From: Vallitaleaceae bacterium
GTDB taxonomy: Bacteria > Bacillota > Clostridia > Lachnospirales > Vallitaleaceae
DNA length: 64,000 bases
Direction: 5' to 3'
Assembly (NCBI GenBank): GCA_028277605.1
Contig: JANQFZ010000072.1
Coordinates: 1-64,000, forward strand
Position 1 is the stretch's first letter; the number at the start of each line of letters is the position of its first letter. Under the pieces are notes generated by a model. It ran no database searches. It saw only the letters and a list, made by a program, of their open reading frames with translations, and had not been told where the DNA came from. Below are positions 36,105 through 45,627 of the stretch, one piece after another. Both the position numbers and the translations under genes were made by a program.

Positions 36105-39100
36105 TTAAGCATACTTCTCATTATCATTTTTTTTCTTTTCTGGAAATGCTTCGACATTATTAATCTCTAAATTCTTTTTAGCCACTGCCAGCATAAGCTT
36201 AATACGATTAAGCTGATTGACCTCACTTGCACCCGGGTCATAATCAATAGCTGCAATATTTGCTCTTTCATATTTCTTTTTAATAGGTTTTATCATTGAT
36301 TTTCCAACCACATGATTGGGTAAGCATGCAAACGGCTGGACACATACAATATTTTCTATTCCATGCTTTACAAGTTCTACCATTTCTCCAGTTAAAAACC
36401 ATCCTTCTCCGGTTTGATTACCCAAAGAAATAAGTTCCTCAGCATGGTGTGCCTTCTCTTCAATAGTTGTAGGTGCTCTAAATCTTTTGCTTTTTTCTAG
36501 AGCTGCTTTAGCAGGCTTTCTATACTGTTCTATAACTTGTATAGCCAATTTCGCGTATTTCCATCCTTTTTTTGAAGCACCAAGTTTCTCATACTTAAAC
36601 TTTGCATTATACGCACAATATAGGAAGAAGTCTAATAAATCAGGCACACTAACTTCTGCACCCTCTTTTTCAAGTACTTCTACCAATTGATTATTACCCG
36701 TTGGATGGTACTTAATCAGGATTTCACCTACAACACCTACTTTTGGCTTGTTCAGTTGAATGAGTTCTAGTTTATCAAAGTCATTTACAATGGCTTTAAT
36801 ATTCTTTTTGAATGTAAAAATATTTCCATTTTCTACATTTTTAATGCATATATGCTTCCATGATTCGTATAGTTCATTTGCGGAGCCTTCAACTTTTTCA
36901 TAAGGACGCGTAGCATAAAGTACACGCATTAATAGATCACCATAAATCGTTCCCATTAGAGCACGATGCGCAAGTGCTGGGGATAATTTAAAGCCGGGAT
37001 TCTTTTCTAATCCAGCAGCATTAACTGAAACCACTGGTATGTTAGGCATTTTTGCTTCTACTAATGCTTTCCTTATAAAACCGATGTAATTGGATGCTCT
37101 ACATCCTCCACCAGTTTGTGAAATAAACACAGATGTATTTTCTAAATCGTATTTACCAGATTTTAAAGCCTTAATAATCTGACCAGTAACAAGGATCGAT
37201 GGGTAACATGCATCATTGTTAACATAACGCAGTCCCTCTTCTATAGCACCTTGATCGACTTTTGGCAGAATATCCACCTTATATCCTAATTTTAATAAAC
37301 CTGCTTCGTAGAAGTCAAAATGGATAGGTGACATCTGAGGTGCAATAATCGTATGATTTTTTCTATGCTGCTTTGTAAATGGATGACGGTACTTTACTTT
37401 TTCACTCTTCTTAGGTTTTATTCCGCTTCTATCTCTTTCATCAAGAGCTGCTTTTAAGGAGCGCATTCTTATTCGAATAGCACCTAAATTATTGCCTTCG
37501 TCTATTTTAATTAAAGTATAGATCTTACCATGTTGAGTTAATATTTCATGCACTTGATCGGTAGTTACAGCGTCAACACCACAGCCAAACGATGTTAACT
37601 GTACCAATTCAAGACCATCGGTCTGTCCTACATATTCAGCGGCAGCATACAGTCTTGAATGATACGACCATTGGTCGAGAACTCTTAAGGGGCGGTCTAC
37701 TTCTGCTAAATGACAAACGGAATCCTCAGTTAAAACAGCCATACCCAAAGTTGTAATAATATTGGTTAAACTATGATTTATTTCAGGGTCAACATGATAA
37801 GGACGTCCTGCTAGCACAATACCCTTCTTATTATTAGCTTTCAGATATTCAACGACTTCTTCTCCCTTGTCTCGAATATCCTGTAAGGTCTTTAATTTCT
37901 CCTGCCATGCTTCCTCACTAGCTTTTTTAATTTCTTCAGCTGGAATACCAAGCTGTGAAAATTCCTCAACAAGCCGTTCTGTGAGCTTATCTTTATCATG
38001 CATTGGTAAAAATGGATTCATAAAGGTAACTTTTTCATCCTTTATTGCTTCTACATTATGCTTGATTGTTTCCGGGTAAGAGGTTACGATCGGACAATTA
38101 TAGCAATTATCTGCTCCCGGTTCTTTTACTTCATATGGAATACAAGGATAGAAAATACGCTTAACGCCACTTTCAATTAAAGACATGACATGACCATGCA
38201 CAAGCTTAGCTGGGTAACATACAGATTCAGATGGAATCGTTTCTATACCCTTTCCATAGATTTTTTTAGACGATCGAGGAGATAATACAACACGATAACC
38301 AAGGTTTGTAAAGAATGTAAACCAATATGGATAATTTTCATAGAAATTCAGTACTCTGGGTATACCTATATTACCTCTAGTCGCCTCTTTTTCGGTTAAT
38401 GGCTTATAGTCAAATAGTCTTTTATATCTGTAATCATATAGATCAGGAAGATCTTTATTTTTAATTTCTAATCCTGCCCCCCTTGGACATCGGTTACCTG
38501 AAATATAGTGACTACCATCTGAGAATTTATTAACGGTTAATAAACAATTATTATTGCAGAGCTTGCATCGTCTTAATTCAGTTTCAAATGTAAAACTGTC
38601 TAATTGGTCCATGGGGAGTAAAGTAGTAGCTTCACCGTTATAGCGTTCTTTTGCAATTAGTGCTGCGCCAAATGCTCCCATAATACCAGCAATATTAGGT
38701 CGTACAACCTCTCTTTGTGAGATTTTCTCAAAAGCTCTTAGCACTGCATCATTATAAAAGGTTCCGCCTTGAACAATAATTTTTTTGCCCATTTCTTCTG
38801 GATTTCTTATTTTGATTACTTTTAGAAGAGCATTTTTTATGACTGAATAGGATAAACCAGCAGATATATCCCCTACTTTTGCTCCTTCTTTTTGAGCTTG
38901 CTTTACCCTTGAGTTCATAAACACAGTACATCTTGAACCTAAATCTACAGGATTTTTTGCCAATAAAGCTTCTTTAGCAAAATCTCTAATATCCATTTTT
39001 AGAGATATTGCAAAGGTTTCTAGGAATGAACCGCATCCTGAGGAGCAGGCTTCATTTAATAGGATATCATCAATCACTCTATCCTTTATCCTTAGACACT

Positions 39101-40382
39101 TCATATCTTGACCACCAATATCAAGTATGAAGTCTACACCTGGAAGAAAAAATTCTGCTCCTTTATAATGGGCAATGGTTTCTATTTCCCCAATATCTAC
39201 TTTTAAAGCTGCCTTAATAAGCGCTTCCCCATACCCTGTAACGGTTGAGTGTACGATTTTGGCATTCTTATTTAGTTTTGAATAAATCTTCTTTATAATA
39301 TCAACCACTAATGCTAGTGGTTTTCCCAAATTGCTTCCATAATAAGTATAAAGCAGCTGTCCTTCTTCATCGATCAAAACTATTTTAGTTGTTGTCGAAC
39401 CAGCATCAATACCTAAAAAGCATTTGCCTTCATAGGTCTCTAAGTCTTTGGTTTTAACCATATATTGGCTATGACGCTTTCTAAATGCTTTTAATTCTTC
39501 TTCATCCTTAAACAGCGGATCCAGACGAGCAACCTCATGGGATGTAATATCGCCCATTTTTAGAATTCGCTCACTAAGCTCTTTAAAAGCTAGTGGTTTT
39601 TGATCTACGGAACCTAAAGCAGCACCTTGAGCAACAAAGAGCTGAGAATGCTGAGGTATAATCACTTGTTCCTTTGGAAGCTTTAAGGTTTCAATAAACC
39701 TTTGTCTTAATTCAGATAGAAAGAATAGAGGACCACCTAAAAAAGCTACATTGCCTCTGATAGGCTTACCACAGGCCAAACCACTTATGGTTTGATTAAC
39801 AACAGCTTGAAAAATAGAAGCTGCAAGGTCTTCTTTTTTTGCTCCTTCATTTAATAAAGGTTGTACATCGGTTTTAGCAAAAACACCACAGCGTGATGCA
39901 ATGGGGTAAATGACTTTATGCTTTTTAGATAAATCATTTAATCCAGCGGCATCGGTTTGAAGAAGTGTTGCCATCTGATCAATAAATGCACCTGTTCCAC
40001 CGGCACAGGTACCATTCATTCGTTGATCCATAGAACTACCTTCAAAATAAGTGATTTTTGCGTCCTCTCCTCCAAGCTCTATTGCAACATCCGTTGAAGG
40101 AATAAATTTATTCACTGTGTTCGTACAAGCAATAACCTCTTGAATAAAGGGAATCCTTAACCATTTTGATACAGCCATTCCCCCTGATCCTGTCACCATG
40201 ATGGTTATCTCAGTATCCATAAAATGGACATATGCCTTATTAATTATTTTTGCTACAGTAGTTCGAATATCGGAATAATGTCTTCTATATTTACTATATA
40301 ATAATTTACCTTCTCTATTAATCACTACAATTTTCACAGTTGTAGAGCCAACATCTAATCCAACGTGTAATTTATTTTTCAT
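36105..40382 (-). CDS. 2-hydroxyacyl-CoA dehydratase activase-type multidomain protein (BcrAD/BadFG)
   Basis: This 1425-residue protein has two ASKHA ATPase domains, [15 protein letters not shown] (residue 4 on) and [15 protein letters not shown] (about 322 on), each with the helix-capping Cys region that in HgdC-type activases holds a shared [4Fe-4S] cluster ([22 protein letters not shown]). A DUF2229/HgdD-like part follows, with many cysteines ([20 protein letters not shown]). Such giant activase proteins are widespread in Clostridia; ATP-driven low-potential electron transfer is the family idea, but the client enzyme is unknown. The ribosome site is oddly distant (see findings). Confidence 0.88.
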   Translation of the reverse strand: MKNKLHVGLDVGSTTVKIVVINREGKLLYSKYRRHYSDIRTTVAKIINKAYVHFMDTEITIMVTGSGGMAVSKWLRIPFIQEVIACTNTVNKFIPSTDVAIELGGEDAKITYFEGSSMDQRMNGTCAGGTGAFIDQMATLLQTDAAGLNDLSKKHKVIYPIASRCGVFAKTDVQPLLNEGAKKEDLAASIFQAVVNQTISGLACGKPIRGNVAFLGGPLFFLSELRQRFIETLKLPKEQVIIPQHSQLFVAQGAALGSVDQKPLAFKELSERILKMGDITSHEVARLDPLFKDEEELKAFRKRHSQYMVKTKDLETYEGKCFLGIDAGSTTTKIVLIDEEGQLLYTYYGSNLGKPLALVVDIIKKIYSKLNKNAKIVHSTVTGYGEALIKAALKVDIGEIETIAHYKGAEFFLPGVDFILDIGGQDMKCLRIKDRVIDDILLNEACSSGCGSFLETFAISLKMDIRDFAKEALLAKNPVDLGSRCTVFMNSRVKQAQKEGAKVGDISAGLSYSVIKNALLKVIKIRNPEEMGKKIIVQGGTFYNDAVLRAFEKISQREVVRPNIAGIMGAFGAALIAKERYNGEATTLLPMDQLDSFTFETELRRCKLCNNNCLLTVNKFSDGSHYISGNRCPRGAGLEIKNKDLPDLYDYRYKRLFDYKPLTEKEATRGNIGIPRVLNFYENYPYWFTFFTNLGYRVVLSPRSSKKIYGKGIETIPSESVCYPAKLVHGHVMSLIESGVKRIFYPCIPYEVKEPGADNCYNCPIVTSYPETIKHNVEAIKDEKVTFMNPFLPMHDKDKLTERLVEEFSQLGIPAEEIKKASEEAWQEKLKTLQDIRDKGEEVVEYLKANNKKGIVLAGRPYHVDPEINHSLTNIITTLGMAVLTEDSVCHLAEVDRPLRVLDQWSYHSRLYAAAEYVGQTDGLELVQLTSFGCGVDAVTTDQVHEILTQHGKIYTLIKIDEGNNLGAIRIRMRSLKAALDERDRSGIKPKKSEKVKYRHPFTKQHRKNHTIIAPQMSPIHFDFYEAGLLKLGYKVDILPKVDQGAIEEGLRYVNNDACYPSILVTGQIIKALKSGKYDLENTSVFISQTGGGCRASNYIGFIRKALVEAKMPNIPVVSVNAAGLEKNPGFKLSPALAHRALMGTIYGDLLMRVLYATRPYEKVEGSANELYESWKHICIKNVENGNIFTFKKNIKAIVNDFDKLELIQLNKPKVGVVGEILIKYHPTGNNQLVEVLEKEGAEVSVPDLLDFFLYCAYNAKFKYEKLGASKKGWKYAKLAIQVIEQYRKPAKAALEKSKRFRAPTTIEEKAHHAEELISLGNQTGEGWFLTGEMVELVKHGIENIVCVQPFACLPNHVVGKSMIKPIKKKYERANIAAIDYDPGASEVNQLNRIKLMLAVAKKNLEINNVEAFPEKKKNDNEKYA

Positions 40383-40633
40383 AACAATAGCAGTTATCGC
40401 TGCTTCGCCTCCTTTTATATTCTAGCTATTTTGTATGCTTCACTCGTATTTTTCTATGCGACTAATACGATTAGCTTTCATTATATCTGATTTGATGCAA
40501 ATAATCTAGTTCTATAAATCTGGTTATACAAATATTATAATATACAATCAGTCCTTCAACAATAAAATATATTTAAAACAAATTAAAAATAATTTTAATG
40601 TTTAGTTCAATACATGATTTATGACTTATTTAC

Positions 40634-41224
40634 TCAATCCTCTTTTAAATATCCTTTATCAACTGCTTTGTCAATAATGTATTGTATAAATTCCCATATA
40701 GCTTTGGAGCCCTGTACTGTCTGCTTATTTCTATTAAGAACCTGCGATTTAGTTATGCCATTTTCTTTCCAAGCCTTGCCCCCTTGAAAAAAATTAAGTA
40801 AAACAGGTTGTAGCCTATCTAATGCAACAGCAAATTTAGCTTCTTGCGTTTTTCTTTCTTCAAATTCATCCCATAAAGCGCGTATTGATGCAGCCTGATC
40901 TTCTGGAAGAAGATTAAATAACCTTTCGGCAGCTTGTATTTCCCTTTCTAATTTATCTTCATGCCCTTTCACATCATAGGCGAAAGTATCTCCAGCATCA
41001 ATTTCTATTAAATCATGTATGACTACCATTTTCATTACTCTTAATACATCCATATCATGGTTGGCATACTCACTTAAAATAATTGCCATCAAAGCTAAAT
41101 GCCATGAATGTTCAGCATCGTTTTCTCTTCTTGATCCATCGATAATGTAAGTCCGTCTAAAGATGCTTTTTAATTTATCAACTTCAACTATGAAATCTAA
41201 TTGCTGTTGTATTCTTTCTTCCAT
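40634..41224 (-). CDS. HD-domain phosphohydrolase (YfbR/HDDC2-like)
   Basis: This is a 196-residue HD protein. The metal motif is H...HD...D: ENDAEHSWHLALMAI, then MVVIHDLIEIDAGDT, and a final D in AVALDRLQPVLLN. This matches 5'-deoxynucleotidases of the YfbR/HDDC2 group, which dephosphorylate dNMPs. The GGAAAGAGGGGTTACTC ribosome site supports the start. It is a single-gene unit with no informative neighbours. Confidence 0.87.
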   Translation of the reverse strand: MEERIQQQLDFIVEVDKLKSIFRRTYIIDGSRRENDAEHSWHLALMAIILSEYANHDMDVLRVMKMVVIHDLIEIDAGDTFAYDVKGHEDKLEREIQAAERLFNLLPEDQAASIRALWDEFEERKTQEAKFAVALDRLQPVLLNFFQGGKAWKENGITKSQVLNRNKQTVQGSKAIWEFIQYIIDKAVDKGYLKED

Positions 41225-41408
41225 GAGTAACCCCTCTTTCCTATTATTCCTTTTCTGTAATAGTATATATATAAGATTATTCCATTAAACTGGCTTACTA
41301 TTACTAGTGCATTTTTAATACAGTGCAATTATAGTATCTTGGATTATACCTTACTTGGTATGTTAATCATAGCACCAGTAAATATTAATTAAATACCTAC
41401 TTATACAA

Positions 41409-41873
41409 TTATGTTTTCTTTATCGCTTTTTCATGGTCTAATAGCCACTGCTTTCTCCATAGACCCCCTTCATACCCAATTAATTTATGATTACTTCCAA
41501 TAACTCTATGGCATGGAATAATGATCGGTAGTTTATTTTTATTATTGGCATTACCAACCGCTCTAAAAGCTTTGGGATTACCTATGGCTATGGCTATATC
41601 TTTATAAGTAACTCTATCCCCATAGGATATCTTTTGAAGTGCCGTCCATACTTTTTTTTGAAAATCTGTCCCCTTCAGGTGTAAGGGAATATCGAAATTC
41701 AATCTTTTACCATTAAAATACTCATGTAGCTGTTGTAGAGCTTCTTCAAGGATGGGTACCTTATGGTTGTCCGCTCTTCTATGCTCAACGAAACATACCC
41801 CACTTAAAAAGCAATCATTAGCTGTTAACTCTAATAAACCTATGGGTGAGCTGTAGTAAGTAATCGCTTGCAT
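41409..41873 (-). CDS. ogt: Methylated-DNA-protein-cysteine methyltransferase
   Basis: This suicide repair protein transfers O6-alkyl groups from guanine to its own cysteine. The active site is IPCHRVIGSN. The helix-turn-helix and arginine finger KISYGDRVTYKDIAIAIGNPKAFRAVGNA are intact. Length (154 aa) fits Ogt-type single-domain enzymes. The start follows AGGAGGTACATAAAGAT. It lies alone between the HD gene and the SDR gene. Confidence 0.95.
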   Translation of the reverse strand: MQAITYYSSPIGLLELTANDCFLSGVCFVEHRRADNHKVPILEEALQQLHEYFNGKRLNFDIPLHLKGTDFQKKVWTALQKISYGDRVTYKDIAIAIGNPKAFRAVGNANNKNKLPIIIPCHRVIGSNHKLIGYEGGLWRKQWLLDHEKAIKKT

Positions 41874-42016
41874 ATCTTTATGTACCTCCTGGTAACATTG
41901 TCTTTAATCATTCTAACATGATTTATTATGTTGTAAAAGCAAAATTTATCAAGAATATAAATTTGTCTTAATGGTTATGAAAGTCAGGAAATATTAACAA
42001 ATACAATTTGATATTA

Positions 42017-42802
42017 TTAATTACTAAAGAGATCCCTCTTTATAAAGGGTGCTGTTAAAAATCTGTAAAGAATCTTTGGGACTGTTAACCATTGGATATG
42101 TACATTGTTGCTGGTATTATCCAATATTTTTCTTCCTAGATATTGTGTAACAGTGGTTACATCATCTGCTAAAATATTGAAAACCTTTTTGTTTTTTTGA
42201 GCTTCCTTTTCGTCCTTTGACATAGAATGTAGGAGTAAATCTGTAACAACTATTCCAGGGCTTAAACGTCCTACGACTACACCTGTGTCTTCTACTTCTC
42301 TAGCTAATGACTTTGTAAAATAAGTGACAGCTGCTTTTGATGTTCCGTAAACGGTCATTTTGGGCATAATTGTAGCATTACTTCCAAACCCCTCCATGTT
42401 ATAAATCTGACCAAATCCTTGATTTAACATATGCTTTACAGCCACATGACTTCCATTGATGACACCCTTTATATTAATATCAATTAAGTGTTCCACATTC
42501 TGAATTTTTAATTGCTTGAACCATTCTCTTTCCTGATTTATACCTGCATTATTTATCCACATGTCAACTTGACCAAAGTGATGAGCAGATTTAATCCAAA
42601 GCTCTTCCATCGCCTCATAAGAGCAAACATCAGCTGAAAAACCCTTAACACTTTGCTTATATTTTTTTGATAACTTTTTGACTGTATACTGTACGCTTTC
42701 TTTAGATGTTCCATTGATAATAACTCGATGTCCTTTTTCCAAAAAATACTGCGCTAATCCCCTGCCAATACCTCTTGTACTTCCAGTAATAACAATGTTC
42801 AA
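42017..42802 (-). CDS. Short-chain dehydrogenase/reductase
   Basis: This 261-residue classical SDR has a Rossmann motif TGSTRGIGRGLA at residue 7, NNAG (MWINNAGIN), and the catalytic Tyr-Lys in YGTSKAAVTYF. The usual catalytic Ser position reads EGFGSNATI, consistent with a serine there. The substrate is unknown; the closest impression is plant-chlorophyll-b-reductase-like SDRs, but I hold that weakly. The start is TTG at 42802, ten bases after GAGGAGG. Confidence 0.85.
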   Translation of the reverse strand: MNIVITGSTRGIGRGLAQYFLEKGHRVIINGTSKESVQYTVKKLSKKYKQSVKGFSADVCSYEAMEELWIKSAHHFGQVDMWINNAGINQEREWFKQLKIQNVEHLIDINIKGVINGSHVAVKHMLNQGFGQIYNMEGFGSNATIMPKMTVYGTSKAAVTYFTKSLAREVEDTGVVVGRLSPGIVVTDLLLHSMSKDEKEAQKNKKVFNILADDVTTVTQYLGRKILDNTSNNVHIQWLTVPKILYRFLTAPFIKRDLFSN

Positions 42803-42952
42803 TCGTATGCGCCTCCTCGTATCATAAGGTTAATTATGTTTTAGATTAAATGAATACTATTCTTAGAACTATTATACTCTATTTTTTGAAGAATAGTATA
42901 CTAACGTCTTATAATAAATTCCTTAGTTATCACCTTTTCCACCTCTTAATAG

Positions 42953-42992
42953 AAAAAAATAGCTTTCTATGCATTTTTCTCATAGAAAGCTA
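42953..42992 (-). terminator. trpB intrinsic terminator
   Basis: On the minus strand TAGCTTTCTAT (42982-42992) pairs perfectly with ATAGAAAGCTA (42960-42970), followed by TTTTTTTC. It lies about 150 bases after the trpB stop, downstream of the REP copy. Confidence 0.8.
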
Positions 42993-43112
42993 CTTAACAT
43001 TAATATAATATAATGTTATATTTACTAGCTTTAAAAAATCATTATTTTTAACTACGCGATTCCAAATTAATTATATACCGTTTGTACTGTATTTGCAATT
43101 CCCCAGCTTTCC

Positions 43113-43139
43113 AAAGCAAAAAGAACCGTCCCCAGTGCT
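43113..43139 (-). repeat. REP-like repeat at the trpB stop codon
   Basis: On the minus strand, CACTGGGGACGGTTCTTTTT and the following GCTTTGG begin directly after the trpB TAA. It is a single copy. The sequence GCACT occurs on both sides of the stop region. Confidence 0.85.
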
Positions 43140-44309
43140 TTAGTGCTTAAGATAAGCTTCGATGGTTTCTACGTCTTTATCTCCTCTGCCAGAAATATTA
43201 ATGATAACTGTGTTGTTTTTAGGCAATGTTGGTATGAGCTTGAGTGCATAAGCGACAGCATGTGCGCTTTCTATGGCTGGTATTATTCCTTCTGTTTGTG
43301 TAAAATACACAAATGCGTCAACCGCTTCTTTATCGGTAACTGATTCATAGCTAACTCTTCGGGTTCTTTTTAAATAGGCATGCTCTGGACCTATTCCTGG
43401 ATAATCCAAACCTGCTGATATAGAGTAGACTGGTTTAACCTGCCCTTCGTTATCTTGAATAAATAGGGTTTTCATACCATGCAATACACCTTCCTGCCCC
43501 AGTGTCATTGTTGCCGCATGCTCTTCTGTATCAAGTCCTCTGCCTGCTGCTTCTATGCCAATGAGTTTAACCTCTTTGTGTGGAATGAAGGCTGAGAACA
43601 GACCTATAGCATTACTTCCCCCACCTGTACAGGCAATACAATAATCTGGAAGTCTGCCTTCTTTTTCTTTAATCTGCTTCATTGCTTCTTCTCCAATTAT
43701 TTTTTGAAATTCTTTAACAATCGTAGGATAAGGATGAGGTCCTACAGCTGAACCCAATAAATAAAAGGTATCTTCGACTCTACCTATCCATTGTAATAAG
43801 GCTTCGTCAACAGCATCACTTAATGTCTGTGTCCCTCTGGTTACTGGAGTTACTTTTGCCCCTAGCAGTTCCATTCTAAATACATTAAGCTTTTGCCTTT
43901 CTATATCTTCTTTTCCCATAAAAATCTCACAATCCATACCAAACATAGCTGCTGCCGTGGCAGTAGCAACGCCATGCTGACCTGCTCCAGTCTCAGCAAT
44001 AACTTTCTTCTTTCCCATTCTTTTTGCCAATAATATTTGACCAATAGTATTGTTGATTTTATGAGCTCCTGTATGATTTAAATCTTCACGTTTTAAATAG
44101 ACCTTAGCACCCCCTAATTTTTTCGTCATATTTTCTGCAAAATACAATGGACTTGGTCTTCCAACATATTCTTTTAAGTAATATAAATACTCTTCCTTAA
44201 AGCTTGGATCCTTGATGGCTTGGTTGAATGCCTTTTCTAATTCATTTAAAGCAGGTATTACAGGTTGGGGTACATATTGTCCTCCATATTCTCCAAATTC
44301 ATGGTTCAT
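43140..44309 (-). CDS. trpB: Tryptophan synthase beta chain
   Basis: This PLP enzyme condenses indole and serine into tryptophan. The PLP lysine is in [10 protein letters not shown], the glycine-rich phosphate loop is [12 protein letters not shown], and the start [16 protein letters not shown] is typical of TrpB1. Length (389 aa) is normal. Notably, no trpA or other trp gene is adjacent: it has its own tryptophan T-box leader and terminator, so it may serve indole salvage or partner with a distant trpA. The ribosome site is AAGGAGGAGCATAAGT. Confidence 0.95.
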   Translation of the reverse strand: MNHEFGEYGGQYVPQPVIPALNELEKAFNQAIKDPSFKEEYLYYLKEYVGRPSPLYFAENMTKKLGGAKVYLKREDLNHTGAHKINNTIGQILLAKRMGKKKVIAETGAGQHGVATATAAAMFGMDCEIFMGKEDIERQKLNVFRMELLGAKVTPVTRGTQTLSDAVDEALLQWIGRVEDTFYLLGSAVGPHPYPTIVKEFQKIIGEEAMKQIKEKEGRLPDYCIACTGGGSNAIGLFSAFIPHKEVKLIGIEAAGRGLDTEEHAATMTLGQEGVLHGMKTLFIQDNEGQVKPVYSISAGLDYPGIGPEHAYLKRTRRVSYESVTDKEAVDAFVYFTQTEGIIPAIESAHAVAYALKLIPTLPKNNTVIINISGRGDKDVETIEAYLKH

Positions 44310-44344
44310 ACTTATGCTCCTCCTTAATTATTTAAAAATAGTAA

Positions 44345-44610
44345 TAAAAAAACACCTCAATCCCTACGTTGGGACGAAGTGTGTCGTGGTGCCACCCAAT
44401 TTTAAGCTCCAAATGTTGTTAACTAGAGCTTAATCTCTTTTCGGATACTATCATATCCTATCCCTATAACGTGGGAAAAACGGTATCGGTTACTAATTTC
44501 ACCTAACTTCTCATGAATCCATTCAGAATAATAGAGAGTATCAGGCTCACACCACCCCTGATTCGCTTAAACTTCTAATTACTCTTACTATTTTCAATCA
44601 TAGAATTAAT
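44345..44610 (-). promoter_or_regulatory. T-box riboswitch, tryptophan (trpB leader)
   Basis: The minus strand has the T-box TGGGTGGCACCACG (44385-44398) and a terminator of ACACTTCGTCCC with GGGATTGAGGTGT, followed by seven Ts. The stem I segment contains GAATGGATTC, giving a TGG specifier at 44519-44521, which matches tRNA-Trp and the trpB target. Uncharged tRNA-Trp should promote read-through into trpB. The upstream limit is approximate. Confidence 0.93.
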
Positions 44611-44701
44611 ATATGAAAATATGAATTAATCTAATCATAGCATTTTAAAGTAACTTAGTCAAGGTAATGAATATTTATACATTTATAAATTGAATTCTAA
44701 A

Positions 44702-45190
44702 CTAGTAAATTTTATAATGATCCTTATCCGAATGTAACGGTTCACCACAATACGGACAATAAGATATATGAGGATCAAACTCTGATAAATCTTTTTCACA
44801 GACTGGACATTTTCTAATACTATTTTTACTGTGTGTATCATCTATATCTCCAAGTGTACTCTTTAAGGTCTGTACTGAAAGGGGAGTTTTTATAACGCCA
44901 TCGACTTGTTGTACTGAATAATCATTGGCACTCATTTTTTGGTTGGTTGATATCATACACTTTATCTTAGAATTAATTACTTTTATCAAATCAATGAGAT
45001 TATCTCTATTTCCCTTTTTTAAATTATTATTAACAATAACAATATCTGGATGAAATTGCTCAACTTCGTATAGCGCATCAAATTCATGGGCGATTTCAAC
45101 ATCATATCCAATTTTGTTCAGCATATCTTTAAGCAGGAAGCTTTCAAATCTTGTATCATTGACTAATAGAACTCTCTTACTACATTTCAA
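44702..45190 (-). CDS. Degenerate response-regulator receiver with C-terminal zinc ribbon
   Basis: This 162-residue protein has residues 6-118 folding like a CheY receiver (VLLVNDTRFESFLLKDML, HPDIVIVNNNL, KCMIST, GVIKTPLS). The phospho-acceptor Asp is replaced by Asn54 and one residue of the acidic pair by Asn11, while the conserved Lys remains. The tail has CPVC...CPYC, a zinc ribbon. It is therefore unlikely to be phosphorylated in the usual way and may bind a partner constitutively. The start is TTG 45190 behind GAGAGGATGAGTAGCGA. No histidine kinase is nearby. Confidence 0.8.
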   Translation of the reverse strand: MKCSKRVLLVNDTRFESFLLKDMLNKIGYDVEIAHEFDALYEVEQFHPDIVIVNNNLKKGNRDNLIDLIKVINSKIKCMISTNQKMSANDYSVQQVDGVIKTPLSVQTLKSTLGDIDDTHSKNSIRKCPVCEKDLSEFDPHISYCPYCGEPLHSDKDHYKIY

Positions 45191-45424
45191 TCGCTACTCA
45201 TCCTCTCATAAAACTGTAGTATACTTTTAAGTATTTACTACTATTCCTTTAAATTTATTTCATTCACATGGATAATTAAAGGCTTATTTATCTATTACCC
45301 TATCCTTGAGATGAATGTTTATATGTATGTTTCTTAGAAAATCCTTAGTAAAGTGTTATTTTATTTATAATTATTATATTTTGGTACATAATAATAGTAT
45401 TATTGAGAAAGGAGCTTACTACAA

Positions 45425-45586
45425 ATGGGACAGAAACCAACCGTTGTTCATGATGGTGTTGATTTTTCAAAGTATAAGACAATAGCTGCTAAAGAAGTAG
45501 AAGTAGATAATGATGCAACACAAGGGATTGAAAATGATAAGGATACCCTCACAAGTAATGTTCCCGAAGACAACTTCAATGCATAA
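45425..45586 (+). CDS. Small acidic protein, unknown (53 aa)
   Basis: This frame starts at ATG 45425 behind GAGAAAGGAGCTTACTACAA, a good AAAGGAG site. It encodes MGQKPTVVHDGVDFSKYKT and continues in an acidic, Asn/Asp-rich, hydrophilic tail to TAA. It has no membrane segment and no family I recognise. An AT-rich segment upstream contains TAATAATAGTATTAT, which could be a -10 region. It is divergent from the receiver gene and convergent with the MocR gene. Coding status is supported by the ribosome site and the isolated position, not by homology. Confidence 0.55.
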   Translation: MGQKPTVVHDGVDFSKYKTIAAKEVEVDNDATQGIENDKDTLTSNVPEDNFNA

Positions 45587-45627
45587 CACCTAGCATCTAT
45601 CTATGGAAATACCTGCTATTAGTTTAA

